A stretch of 64,000 nucleotides of DNA, taken from NCBI GenBank assembly GCA_905250075.1, contig CAJNOP010000044.1, positions 552,390 through 616,389 on the forward strand. The letters are read 5' to 3'. Made by a program: the position numbers and the translations under genes. Each line of letters opens with the position of its first letter. Within the stretch, counting starts at the first letter, position 1. Shown here in pieces: positions 26,801 to 39,232 of the stretch. This DNA is from Rotaria sp. Silwood1. Taxonomy: Eukaryota; Rotifera; Eurotatoria; Philodinida; Philodinidae. The notes beneath the pieces were generated by a model, which saw only the letters and a program-made list of their open reading frames with translations, made no database searches and was not told the DNA's origin.

Positions 26801-27823
26801 TCAGTAAAAATCTCATTAATACGATCATAACTATTCATTAGTAGACTATCGGTTCGAATCTTTTTAGTTTCATTGTATCCTATTCATAACTACGAACTAA
26901 AGTTAAATGATGTCTGACAGTTACATATGGTCCTTTGTAAGAGTGTTTAGGGATTTAGGATATACATTAATTTAATTACAAAAACAATAGAATAAGATTA
27001 GTTAACATTTGTACAGATTAAAAACTTCTTTTTTTTTTTCTAAAATAAAAACATAATTATTAATAACGTATGATACATAAAGAATGATTCTTTCAGTATT
27101 TAGTGAAATAGCCTCATAACCTGTTCACATATTTTTGCCAATTATTAAAACTAAATTTTGTATTTTTTTTATAGATGGGAATTCTTTAAAACAAATTATT
27201 TCATATAAGAAGTTTTATTGGTTTCAAATTTGAGTTACTGTAATGTCATCTTTTTTCATTAATAGTTTATCCTTAGATACTATTAACATTTTATTAATCC
27301 TGATTAATAACTTATCAAAATAGAACGTATGCAATGAACTCTCACAAAAATCGATCAAAATATAAGTAAAAACAAAAAAAAAGATGCGTCAATGTAAAAA
27401 TGTTCAATACAGTAAATTAAGAAATAAGTTAGTATTAAATGAGTTGATTATTTAGTTTCATCGAATCTATAATTATTTTAAATTTTTTTTTTTATCAATT
27501 AGAAATACATAATTTTTAAAAAGAAATAAAAAAAAACAAATCTATTGGAAATAAATGTACGAAAATACTATTAATCAAAGTAATCAAAATATATTTTGTT
27601 GATTTTTTTTTAAACTAAACTTACAGTTAAGCTTCTTTTGAATAAAACGTAATTTACACGCCGTTCGATATGTTGAAAAACGAATAATATCAAAATTTTG
27701 AGCACCTTAGATAAATGTTTTTAAAAAACAAAAAAAAAATTAAATTATAAATATTTAAAAACAATATAACATACGAAGCTCCATTTGTAATTGTTGTAAT
27801 TCATTATTGAAGCTTGTATTCAT
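20823..27823 (-). CDS. DTNA/DTNB homologue: Dystrobrevin (nine exons)
   Basis: Exons, minus strand: 27823-27775, 27705-27625, 25131-24460, 24393-24183, 23664-22996, 22276-21648, 21439-21317, 21255-21144, 21084-20823. All junctions are GT-AG and in phase, giving 2808 nt (935 residues). Landmarks match dystrobrevin: [19 protein letters not shown] near residue 30, the EF-hand-like region (about 44-267, including [10 protein letters not shown] and [11 protein letters not shown]), and a ZZ zinc finger in exon 4 with paired CxxC and [11 protein letters not shown]. Two coiled-coil heptad regions follow (around [17 protein letters not shown] and in exon 6), then [20 protein letters not shown]. Dystrobrevin binds dystrophin and syntrophins at the membrane cytoskeleton. 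Oddities are a poly-Q/Ser-rich insertion in exon 5 and an acidic Asp/Glu tail. Longer than typical vertebrate isoforms because of low-complexity inserts. The start is the only Met that leaves a phase-compatible first exon. Confidence 0.93.
25132..27624 (-). other. Dystrobrevin intron 2 (2.5 kb)
   Basis: Lies between the donor GTAAGT at 27624 and the acceptor before 25131, which join in phase. Nothing coding was recognised. The other introns of this gene are shorter (66-89 bp for five of them; about 0.5 and 0.7 kb for two). It could hold regulatory elements or old insertions. Confidence 0.55.
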
Positions 27824-29517
27824 TGTCACGTCCACTATTATGGACGGGCAAGCTTCGATATCAAATGGCTACTCTGAAAAAAAAAAGAATTACGAAGAAA
27901 AAATTATTGTCAAAGGTTATTCACTTTTAATATAAACAAAACAAAAAAGGAAGAGAAAACTGTATAAATGTTGATACAAACCAAGAAGAGATTACGAACA
28001 AAAGAACAATACAAAAAAAAAACGGTAACCGGAAGGCAAAAAAGGGCACACATATTGATTGGTTTGTTTTATTTGTAATGTGACCTCAAATAGACAAGAT
28101 GTCACTAATTTACAATAGGTCTAATATATTATCGTAAGAATCAATATTACGAATATTGCACTTATCAACTTCAGTTTTATTTCAAGTGATGATTGAATAA
28201 TCTCGATCAAAAATGTACTGACTCTCGCTTTTCTTTTTTTTTTACGAGCTATACATTACCAAAATATATTTAGATTGATATTAATGTACACATATGCGTA
28301 TGACGAGATGATATTTCGTTAATATGTTTCTTTCTGTTTTCTTATTACTGTAGTTCTAGTATGTGCGAAATGATATTCTACACACGTCTACTGTCACCTT
28401 CACTTGATTATATATTCTATATTATCATGGGGTATACATCAAATGTCTCATCTCATGTGCCGTCTTGTTTATAAATGTTATATAGAGAAGTAGAAGAAAA
28501 GAAAAACAATTCTTACAAGGTTTCTTTAATGTTTTTATTATGTAGTATAAGAGCGATTGCAATAAATAAATTCTTATATGGTATTCGTTTAGTAGATATT
28601 CCATTATGTATATAGAGAAATATTATATCTTATAGTTTCTCTTAAGATAAAATGATGTTGATGAAAATGTACGAGCGAATTGATTTAATTTTAATTAAAA
28701 TTATATCTCAATCTATTGGAATATATTGAAATATTTGCAATTACCAAAAATATTTTCTCCGAAGAAAAATTTTTAGAAAAATGTCAAGTCTGAAATATGA
28801 TTTTGATCGAACAGAAATCATAAAAATCTAACAATCATTTTTTTATATTGTATAAGAGATTTGAGAAAAAAAAATTAATTTAGATCGAGTGTAGATTTAA
28901 TTCTGGGACTGCAGAATCGAAATTCTGCGTCCATATGCTATTGGCTCATTTGGATAACGGCATTTTAGTAGGCCCAGAATCGCGGCTCGATCCATAATTG
29001 TACTTTGTACATCTGCTTCTTATGTTGTTTGTTTATTCATGTTGTGCAATTTTCGTTATGTATCTGTCCTATTCTTGTGAGGTAATATGTATTGAGATAG
29101 AAAGAAAAAAAAAATGAGTCAGCAAGTATATTTTGTAGACCATGATCGATGTTTTTCTATGTTATTTTGAATTCTTGAACAGAAAAAAATGGTTATTTAT
29201 TTGAATACTTCCATTGTAGATCATTTCATAAAGTATGATTATTAATCGATGTTAGAATTAGGACGTAAATGTTAGTGATAGGAAGTAGTTCATAACCATG
29301 TTTACATATATCAACATTCAGAATCCATATTCTGAAATCATGAAAGTGGTGACTAGAATATTATCAAGTCTGTATTTGCTGTTAATATGAATTTAGTGGT
29401 ATGATAACAAACGATTATGCCTAAATATAAAACTTTTTTTTTTCTGAACTATTTGTTTGCAACAATTCAATTTTTGATTCAAAAAACAGTCATCTTCATT
29501 AGTACTTTAATTAAATG
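27824..29517. other. Intergenic upstream of dystrobrevin, no gene recognised
   Basis: AT-rich DNA. The part just above 27823 should contain the dystrobrevin promoter and 5' UTR. A small inverted pair (TTCTGGG near 28903, CCCAGA near 28973) is too weak to call an element. Confidence 0.4.
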
Positions 29518-30700
29518 AAAGGACACTGCCGAAAGAAATGAATGCCTTTATTTGAAAAACCATTTATACTGTTTTGTAGAGCAAATTCTGATGCATCGAA
29601 GGGTATATTGGATATTGCATCTTCATCAAGTTTTACTATCATATAATAGGCAAGAAGTATTTTAGCAATTACGGATAATATGATCGAATATTACGATTAT
29701 ATGTGTCTTCGAATCAATTAGCATATAGTTTTGTTTAGAGTGAAATCAATAGAGTTTTGTATGGTCTTCAATCATGTACATCTAATAATTCTTATAATAG
29801 TTTTTTTGCTACACAAAATCTTAGTATTTTTCATCGTTTCTGTAATTTTTGACTTCTTTAATATTTTAAATTCATCGATACAGGTCATCAGGATGAAGAC
29901 GATCAATCGTGTTGCTTTCACATAAATTGTATATCATTAAGCTCAATATGTAGATATGAACAGATTGTCGTCTGAATTGAAGTGTCGTTTAGTCTTATCG
30001 ACCTATTATTTGAGATCTAAGGATATAAAAAGTATATCAGTTTTGTGATAAATACTCTTTGAGTGAACAAGTTTCTATTCATGAATAAATCCGTTAAAAA
30101 TGGCAAAAAAAGTTTTCCACTTTCAGATCTCTGAAAAGGGTATGAAGATATTTTGATATTTTCAAAAGATTAATATTAATGTCAAACCATGGTGCATGAT
30201 GAAGTTATTATTTAAGGATAAAAACTTTTTCACTCAATAAGTATTTATCACTAAACTGATATACATTTTGTGTCATTAGATCTCGAATCACTTGCCCTTT
30301 TTTAGGTATTATTAGGCCGATTTAACTATGAAATACTTCAATCTAGAGGACAAGTAATTGGTATACTTATAAAGCTTGGTGACATATAGTTTATGTGAAA
30401 GTAACACGATTGATCCCCTTGGTTCTGATGACATGAGAATATTCTTATATATACATGACTAAAGACCAGATAAAACTGTTGAATTCATTTCAAAAAAAAT
30501 TTTTGTATAGATTAATTTGAGGACTCATATTATTCACTATTGCTATAACATCCCTTACTTGATATAAGTCTTCTCATAAGATTGAAAGTTGATGAAAATG
30601 AAACTTGTTGTGTACCATGTGATGCGTCAGGAGTTACTCTACAAAACAGTATTTATAGCTTTTCAAATGAAAATCGTCGTCTTATCTAACGGGATCTTTT
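29518..30700. mobile_element. Long imperfect inverted repeat (fold-back element)
   Basis: Successive blocks on the left recur as reverse complements on the right, with a common centre near 30120. ACTGTTTTGTAGAG (29568) pairs with CTCTACAAAACAGT (30637). GATCAATCGTGTTGCTTTCAC (around 29903) pairs with a copy near 30400. The AAGTATATCAG block (around 30031) pairs with one near 30255. Arms are about 550 bp and clearly diverged, so this is an old fold-back transposon. No target duplication or protein was found; the ends are approximate. Confidence 0.65.
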
Positions 30701-31128
30701 CTATGAATTAATTTTTACGAAGAAATTTTACTATTCTATTTCGATTTATGTCATAAGAGAAAATGTAAAAGATAGAAGTCGAAATCGGCTGATATTCTTT
30801 GTAAGAAAAAAATAAAATCTATTATTGAATTCGTTAGATGATTATTCAGTGTTGAATAATTTATTATTAGCAGCTATTTTTCATCAAATTGTTTTATAGT
30901 ATATAACCATATAGGACGCGTTGGAAAAAGAGCCCGGTAAAATCAGGCAATGGACCCCGGTGTGCTTAATTGACTAAAAATATAAGTCAAAGAAGCCCGG
31001 AATTTTTCAACAGTTAAAAACAGGCAAAAGAGCCCGGTAAAAAAGTAATCAAGTAGAGAACGGGCAATAGAGCCCGGAATGTTTTTATTAGTCCTGAGAG
31101 AGACAATAGATCTGCAAGTAAAACATTA

Positions 31129-31385
31129 TACAGGGTGGCCCAAAAGTAAGGAAACAAAAAGGGTATTCTATAATGACGGATAATAGATTGTTAATGATAT
31201 TTTTCATCCTTTTTATTGCTATAGATAGCTGAAATTTTTATCACATATATATCTAGTTAAGATCTTTTATTTCTGAAAGTTTCAGCTTCCGACATCAACA
31301 AAAAATACAAAAAGTATGATTAACAATCTAGTACCCGTTATTATAGCATATCCTTCTTGTTTCCTTACTTTTGGGCCACCCGGTA
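31129..31385. mobile_element. Mariner-type MITE nested in the MULE
   Basis: Inverted repeats of about 68 bp start TACAGGGTGGCCCAAAAGTA on the left and TACCGGGTGGCCCAAAAG in reverse complement on the right. TA dinucleotides flank both ends (31127-31128, 31386-31387). The length of 257 bp and the TA duplication fit a Tc1/mariner MITE. It inserted after the host MULE. Confidence 0.82.
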
Positions 31386-31503
31386 TAATAAGTTAGTTAA
31401 CTTCAGACAGCCAAATTCAATAGAAGAAGTGAAATTACATAAATTAACAAAAATAAATCATAATAAAGGATTAATGCTCACATGAGTAGTACTTTAATGA
31501 AAA

Positions 31504-32090
31504 TCAGTCTTTTGACAAAGCATATTTTGCTTTCTTTATTCTACCTTTATTTCTCCTTTTCCCAATGAGCAGTGGAATTTTTCGAACACCCCACATCATC
31601 ATAAGACCAGTTGTGTGGACACAGTAATATTCCTTTAGGCCACATTTACAGGAACAAAAAATGGGTGGCAATATTTGTGAGTAATCTAAAATTCGAGCCG
31701 ATTTGAGCCAATCTTTAAATTGATCATATGTTTGCCAATCCATAGAATAAAGGAGGCTCACCCATGTATTTGTATTCATTTTTGCATTTGTTGACGGTAC
31801 AACAAATGTAAATACATTCAACTGTAGTATTTGTGCTTTATCAACTTTTTGTAACCATTCATAAGCTTTTGAATCAATTTTATCATCAAGAGTGATATGT
31901 GTTTGAAATGGATGCTCCAGAACAGAAATTGACCAGTCTCGTAGCATCCGTTCAGCAGTTGACATAAAGACACCCAAAGGTAACTTATTTCTCATCGTGT
32001 ACTGTTGTTTAATACGTCCATTAAGACTTTCGAGTCCATTGTTCGTTGAGGGTGTCATTCGTGCAGCTCCTTCAAACCAAAAGCATAGAT
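31504..32090 (-). pseudogene. MULE transposase C-terminal fragment with SWIM zinc finger
   Basis: The frame is open from about 32090 and reads FWFEGAARMTPSTNNGLESLNG, including the conserved MULE motif before and after the first Met at 32058. It ends in a SWIM finger (CSCKCG, then CVH). The upstream catalytic half is absent and a stop closes the frame just above 32090, so this is a deletion-derivative remnant, not a working transposase. It lies inside the MULE defined by the 10-bp target duplication. Confidence 0.82.
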
Positions 32091-32405
32091 CTGATAGTCA
32101 GACTGGGTGATCAGTCATGACTGAAACTGGTGCATCCCTAAACATGATGTTTATCTTTATCTTGTCGTTTTCCTTCTACTGATCTACTTTCCTCTGTATA
32201 CTAGATTTATATGTACATGTAAATGTACATAGAAACATTCCTGGCTCTTTTACCTGTTCTCTACTTAATTACTTTTTTTACCGGGCTCTTTTGCCTGTTT
32301 TTAACTGTTAAAAAGATTCTGGGCTCCTTTGCCTTATATTTTTAGCCAATTAAGCACACCGGGCTCCATTGCCTGATTTTGCCGGGCTCTTTTCCCATTT
32401 TTTCC

Positions 32406-35400
32406 TAACCATATACATATATTCTAGAGATCATCACCAAATTGCTCATGATTAAAAATTTCATTCTAAATTTGAATGGAACATCACAAATTATTAACCA
32501 GAGTAAAATAAATGATAGAACTAGTGTTTTATCCAGCATGAGAGCCAAGAAAATGTCACTTGTCCGAAAAGCAGATTTTTTTTATCGGATTTTATGGTTG
32601 TTTTTTACTTCTACTGTGTTTCTGTGCTTCTAAAAATAAGTGTTCTCTTTTCCAGTGTTCAAAATCATTCCTTCAAGAGAGAAAATTTGAATAAAAGACT
32701 GAGTATGACAAAGTGAGAAAGAGAAGTTCCTGTATTCTATGATATATTTGACAAATATTGTAAATAAAACAATCATCATCTTTTTCATATAATCATTCTA
32801 TTTTGTCGAATTTTATTTTCATGCTTTTAGTTTGCCACATTATAGTAAATTTGATAATGATATACGAATAAAAAATTAATGATACGAGTCATATCCAACA
32901 TAAAACGACCACATCGAATTTTATAGATCTCATTTTCAGAAGAATGAAATTGAATTTCTTGATATATTTGTTGTAATATTAAGATAGTTTTGTCCGTCTG
33001 TAAAAAAAAACAACGCTAGAGTAATATCATAACCATATAACTCTTCTTTTCTATAAAACAATTCTATGTAATCAAACAATATATTTGTATTACAACCTTG
33101 GGCAAAAGTCTTCCCTCCCCCTCTCCCTCATTCTTTTCATAATATAGAATTTATTTGGTCTGAAGTGAATGCTAATTACAAAGATGACTTAAGTACTTCA
33201 TTACAATGTAGTGCATGAATGATGACAATCTGCTTTAATGAACACTATGCATCTTTTTTTTTTATATAATTAAAAAACACTACAAACGCGTCAATTGACG
33301 GAAAATTTCATGACTAAGTTTCATCTTCTTTTTTGGTGTATCTACTAACTGTTTTACTGATTTGGATTATTCAACTGTCTTCATTGTGCCAAGAATGAGG
33401 TATGGTCGATTATACAAATAGAGATAGAGTAAAACTAGTAAAACATCCAGAAAATAATAAGAAAGAAGAGATAACCTAACTATGAAATATTCTATCAAGC
33501 CGCTCATTTGTTGTGTTAGTCGATTGTACTAAATGACGCACATTCTTCATTGATGCAAGTCATAATCAATCATAGGCTAAACTGAAATGCAGGATCTAAG
33601 CCATTTATATAATTAATTGCTACTTGATACCAAAGGGATTCGAAGCGAAAAGAATGAAGTGGAAAGGGAGGGAACGACTTTGCCTATGGATGTAATTTAT
33701 TGTAAAAGAGAAAAAATATATTTGTTTTTTTACTCAGATATTCATGTTCATCACCTGTTATTAATCAATTTTATTCAATAGAATTAATTTCTATATGGTT
33801 CTCAGACTAATAATATTCATATATAAAATAATACTTTCATACAACACACTTTATACTTTTGCAAATATATTCCTTGTGAGTTTTATAAGTTTTCCAATCA
33901 TATTTTCAATATTAAGCTTTTGTTTTTTTCTCTTTTATTTTACGCATAGATTAGAAATTTTACAAGCTTTATTAAATTTATCCTACTGGATAGTGTTGTC
34001 AATTGTATAAATACAAAATAAATCATACGTCTAAAGTATGTTAATAAGATATTAAAAAAATGGCGATTTTTTATTAGATAAGCTTGTCAAAGATAAATAT
34101 TTTGAAACCAAAAAGAATAGATTAGTTATCTTTTTTCTTCATTTTTGATCATCATATTCTGATTCTTTAAAAGAAAAAAAATAAAAGGATTAACTTGTTT
34201 CAATTTAAATATATTTTCGATACTCTTGAATAAACACATTCCAATACTTTATCATTGTGTTTAATCGAACAGCATATTTTCTCCTGTTCAATATTTATAT
34301 ATATATATGTGTATATATATATATAAATAGATTCTTTGTCTTTCTCGATGTTATTCATTAATTTTATCGAATTAATCTACGTAATTAAGTTAACTGTTGG
34401 ATGATTGAAGATTTTCCTAATATGACAATATTCAATTAAATACATTGATTTCTTGCATATATTCTTTATGTAAGATTTTATCTGCGTTTTTTTTATTTCT
34501 TCTGTTCCCAATATTTATTCAAGTATCATTAATATGAATAATCTTTCCGAAGAACTAATAATGTTTATAGACATTAAAATAGAAATGCGGACAAACTAAA
34601 AGAGATTGGATGTTGATTTATAATGAAGGTAGTGAAAATTGAGCTTGTTAAAATAAAAGATTGCGGCTACGTGTGATATTATATGATTTAACATCGTCGC
34701 ATATAAAAAAACCTTACGCCCATGACAACAAATGCAAATAAGCTTATTTTTCAAGCTTATTTACTTCTGCTAGATCGTTGAAAAAAAAGCAGAATAGACA
34801 AGAAATTTAACAAACGTAAGTAAGTTTTATATTTCTTTACTTACTTAAGTCTTATTTCTCTTTTACTAACAGAAAAGAACAGTTTTATTGAATATCATCT
34901 ACTTAAGAAGAGAAGCATAAATCTCATGTAGTTCAATAGAATAAATGAAAGAAATATTACTACAAGTTCTAATAAGCAAACAAGAAGAAAAAAATTTATA
35001 TGATAGTGATAAGTTCATTCTGTTTACCAAACATAATTTCTTTTTTTTTTTTTTCTAAATAAAAGAACGAAAGAGAAATTGAAGATAGGTAAAGAATATC
35101 ACACTAAAAAATGTTTGTCATAAATACATATAAGATCTATTTGTAGAATGATGCGATGATCGATGAACCTTGTTTTTTTTCTTTTTCAACCAATAGAAAA
35201 GTATTTGTGCATAGATCAATTTCTTGTAAAATTTGAATAACAAAAAGGACATCAAAAATTTAAACATAGAACTCTTGATTGTAGACAACAACATGAAATA
35301 AACTTCTCAAGCAAATGGATAAGTTTGTAGAACAGGTGATATATATGTATAAATATTTCTACTCATTTGAATATGTCAATATTTGAAGTAACAATATTTT

Positions 35401-38382
35401 TCTTTTGATCAATACAAAATAGTCAAATAAACTAAACTGTGTCACACAATAGAAGATTCTCTTCATTAATTGTTCACTCGTAAAATTGCAGCTTGTATTA
35501 ATATATTTACATAAAAAATATGTCTAATTTTCAGAGTTTTGACCTGAAAACTTTCATAGATTTGAAGTCAACATTATTTTAGAATTTTCGAAAGCTTAAA
35601 AAAACCTTCGAAATTTTGCGAAATCATTTTAGTTTTAAAAAAAAACAGTTTTAATTAAATATTCGGATCATAAGTCAGACATAATAGAAGACCAAGGATC
35701 GTCTACTTGCAAGAATGGATTTTATTTATTTATCGATTCTAATAGTAACTTGTTTAATTATAAAAGACTCTCTCCTCTGCTTCCCTTCGCTTACATTCAT
35801 AGACTATTTCATGAAACTGTGTTCGAACTAAGAGAAATAGCTAAAGAAATTTCAAAAATTATTACGAATTGAAATGCAAATAGTCGGTGTCTACTAATAT
35901 GAGGAATATGTGTTTCAAGAAAAATTTCAAGCCATAACTAGTGTTTCGACTCAAAACATTCGTATTATCTATCATTTCTACGTAGCATAAACTTATTTTT
36001 ATTCTTATTCATGTATTTTTCTTCCATAATAAATATAATAATTTATGTTCATTGATGAAAAACCAACGATTTACTTCAGTGTAGTTGATGACACATTTGA
36101 ATACTTCTACACTGAATACAGATTTAGTTGTCCAGTAGAAATATTCATAGAAACACATACTATTGTTGTGTACTTTAATGAAGGTTATATTAAATCATGT
36201 TTTTTTAATTTTCACAATAATCATTGTCACTGCATCATCACTATTTCGTTATTTCTCTAAGAACTTTTTCTAATACTAAAGACGAAACAAACATACTATT
36301 CAGTTAGTACTAATATATTAACGAAGTATTATATATAGTTAAGGTATCGGTAATGCTAACATCATGTTAATTATTTTTTTTCGTCTTTTTTACACATAGT
36401 TTGATAGAATACGATGTGTTCATATCGAAAAGCTAGTTCTTACTGTGTATGAATGCTCTTTTGAAGTTGAAAGACATCAAAAACTTTGAAAATTTTGTTT
36501 CTCTTGAAAAATAAATCTTTTCTTCAAAAACTTGTAACATATTTAACTCCAGTTTTCTCGTCAACTTCTGAGAAGATATTTTTCAGATTGAATATTAAAA
36601 ACTGTATATCAACTACTAGATGTTAGACCAACTTGAACCAAAAAAAAAAAGAATCTTTTTGATGACAGTGCTTCGAATCGTAATCATTGGAAAGTATAGA
36701 AGTCGTTTTTGTAAACCTTTTTACTTTTTCGATTAAGTCAGAAAGTCAAATATTTGATGTCGTTCGATCGATCATACCAATAATCATACAAGTATGCATT
36801 GTTTTTTTGTTTTTGTTTCGTTGCTATGTAATCTCGATTTTTTTGAAATTTTGAGCCAAATAGCGAAAATTCTGTTCATAGCTTTGAATACTCTTCATAA
36901 AAATTAAATTTTCTTCAATAGAACTATCATGTTTGAAATTAGCATGAAAATATGCTTTCAGATGAAAAAAGAACATAAATACTCCCATACCATAGACAAA
37001 TACATTAGTGAGCTCATAATTTCATACTGATTTTGAATATGATAGTTTTATAGAGGACATTATAATAGTTATGAGAAAATATTTTCGATATTTAGGTCAA
37101 AATTTAGAAAGAAAAAAACTGAAGTTTTTCAGCCACAAAGCAACATAGAAAAAAAAAAGCAGCGTTGCTTACTTTAATGATCATTAATATGATATATATC
37201 GAATGAGATTAAAAAGTTGATTTTCTCACTTAACTGAAAAAGTAGATTGATTTACAAATAACGACTTCTACACAATGTATGCATGAGGGACCATATTCAT
37301 ATATTAAACCGCTTTAGAATCAGGACCATTCACATCATGTAGATCCTAAAAAGTTACTGATTTATCGCTACCAAGATAATGCATTTTTATGAGAATTTTT
37401 AGTACAATATCGTGATTTTCCTCAGGAACACCAAGAAAATTGAGTTTCAAATTTTGATTTGAAACTTTATACAGAGACAAACCTTAACAGGAATAATTTG
37501 TTGAGAATCGAGTGGGGACTACGACTTTATACTAAAAAGTACCTTAAAAACGCAGTACTGTGGCAGCGATATATCAATATTGGGAAATATTTTTAGGATG
37601 TTCATAGCTCATAAGCATCTACATGATGCATACGATATTGATTCAAAAGCGATTTGACACTGGGATTGGTTTCATCGTCAGTGCGACTCAAAACTTTATA
37701 ATCAAAAGTTCTTTTTTTTTTTAGGTTCAAGTCTGTCTAGTAGCTAGTAGTCGATATACATTTTAATACTCATTAAAAAAAAACCATCTCAGAAATTGAC
37801 AAGAAAATCAAAGTTAAGTATGTTGCACATTTTGGAAAAAAGATTTATTTTTCAAGAAAAACATAAATATTTATCAAATATACAGAGATAATCGTATGAT
37901 AGGCATTATGACTTCACTTTTCATGAAAATATTTTTTTGCTCATTTTTTTTTGTCTGATTCAGTTACTTAAAAACAAACACTGCAAGAATCTAATAAGAA
38001 AATCATCTTCATATATATCAAACAAAATTTATCGTAAATATTCTAAATGTTAATAGGAAAATCAAGCAATTGTCATTATTATTTTATTCAAATTATGAAG
38101 CTTATCTTCAGTTTTACAAAACTAAACCTCTAAATTACATATCAACAACAGAATGTTGTTTCATTTTCACAATGGTATGTAAATATAGATCTCTTGTTTT
38201 ATTTCACGAATAAATTATTTTAATTTTTCAACTGATGTCCAGATATACAGTACGACATCTTATTTTTTCTTTTATCACATAACATAGCTATGAATTATAA
38301 TTATCAAGACCTTTACTAATTAACATATACGATAGATGTATTTTATATTTTTGTACAAAGTCATATCAATGTTCTTTTTCTC
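32406..38382. other. Gene desert, no gene recognised
   Basis: About 6 kb of AT-rich sequence with homopolymers and (AT)n runs (about 34297-34325). Open frames of 60-71 codons here have skewed composition and no recognisable motif. I see no inverted-repeat element with clear ends. Confidence 0.45.
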
Positions 38383-39232
38383 TATATGGGCTAAATCAGC
38401 GAAAATGGGACATTTACCCGTTGTATTTGTATGCAATTCTCTATCAGTATAGGTTTTTCAAGTGAATTGTTTTTGCATAGACTTACTTAAAATTATTCGC
38501 TCTATCACATGATTATTAGTTAATTATTAACTAATTAATAATTAACTAATTAAGAAGTAATTAGCGAATATCTTGATAACCAAATGATGCAAAAACTGGG
38601 AAACTTTAGGATAGCCTCTAGGATATGAGCCACATATATAGTAAAATTTTCTGCGAGATCGGACTTCAAAAAGTTCCTTCCAAAAAATCGACCTCTTTCA
38701 GAGCCTTTAGACGGAATTGAAACAAAAACGTTCGTCTTAGTATTATTCTAGGGACTCCTACCGTTGACATGAACTCCTTGGAATCGATTTCGAACTTTTC
38801 AGTTCGTTACCAGAGCATTTGATTGGTAGTGAAGTCATACTCAGTCACGTCGCTAACACTGAATAAATTTTATTTTTTGAAAAATCTAGACATGCTCAAA
38901 ATAATTGTACACCGGGATTTAGTAGCTTTAGGAGTCGTATCTAATATCGCGTATTAAATTTACGGCGATTGTGCAATACTTGAAAATTTTTGAAACCCAA
39001 AGTATATCAAATGACCGTTGATGTTCTTTTTTTGTGTCACGCCGCTAACGCTAGTTTTTCGTTAATAACTGCACTGAACGAGGCTCTGGAGTGCTGATTT
39101 TTTCATGGCATCTAGAGTAATTAGAGACTCGTACAACATACAGAAATCACACCTAAACCAGCTGATAATTTCAAGATATGCATATTCCAAGTTTGCGATG
39201 TCACGTCGCTAACGAATGATTTAGCCCATATA
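38383..39232. mobile_element. TA-flanked non-autonomous DNA element, 850 bp
   Basis: Ends are TATATGGGCTAAATCA (38383) and its exact reverse complement TGATTTAGCCCATATA (ending 39232). The terminal TA could be the target duplication, as in Tc1/mariner. The motif GTCACG(C/T)CGCTAAC occurs three times inside (near 38853, 39037 and 39200), and an AT palindrome lies near 38519-38556. No transposase frame was found. Confidence 0.6.

Larger units (their letters stand above)
30914..32405. mobile_element. Non-autonomous MULE with 10-bp target duplication
   Basis: The perfect 10-bp duplication TAACCATATA occurs at 30904-30913 and 32406-32415. Terminal inverted repeats of about 160-170 bp begin GGACGCGTTGGAAAAAG on the left and, in reverse complement, GGAAAAAATGGGAAAAG on the right. 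The repeats carry several AGCCCGG motifs at intervals. A 9-11 bp duplication, long inverted repeats and a MULE transposase remnant inside (31504-32090) identify a Mutator-like element. Most of the transposase is deleted, and a mariner-type MITE sits inside. Confidence 0.88.

Noticed and set aside
28903-28982. Possible 80-bp MITE (TTCTGGG...CCCAGAA) with a small internal palindrome
   Set aside because: Inverted ends are under 10 bp and no target duplication is visible.
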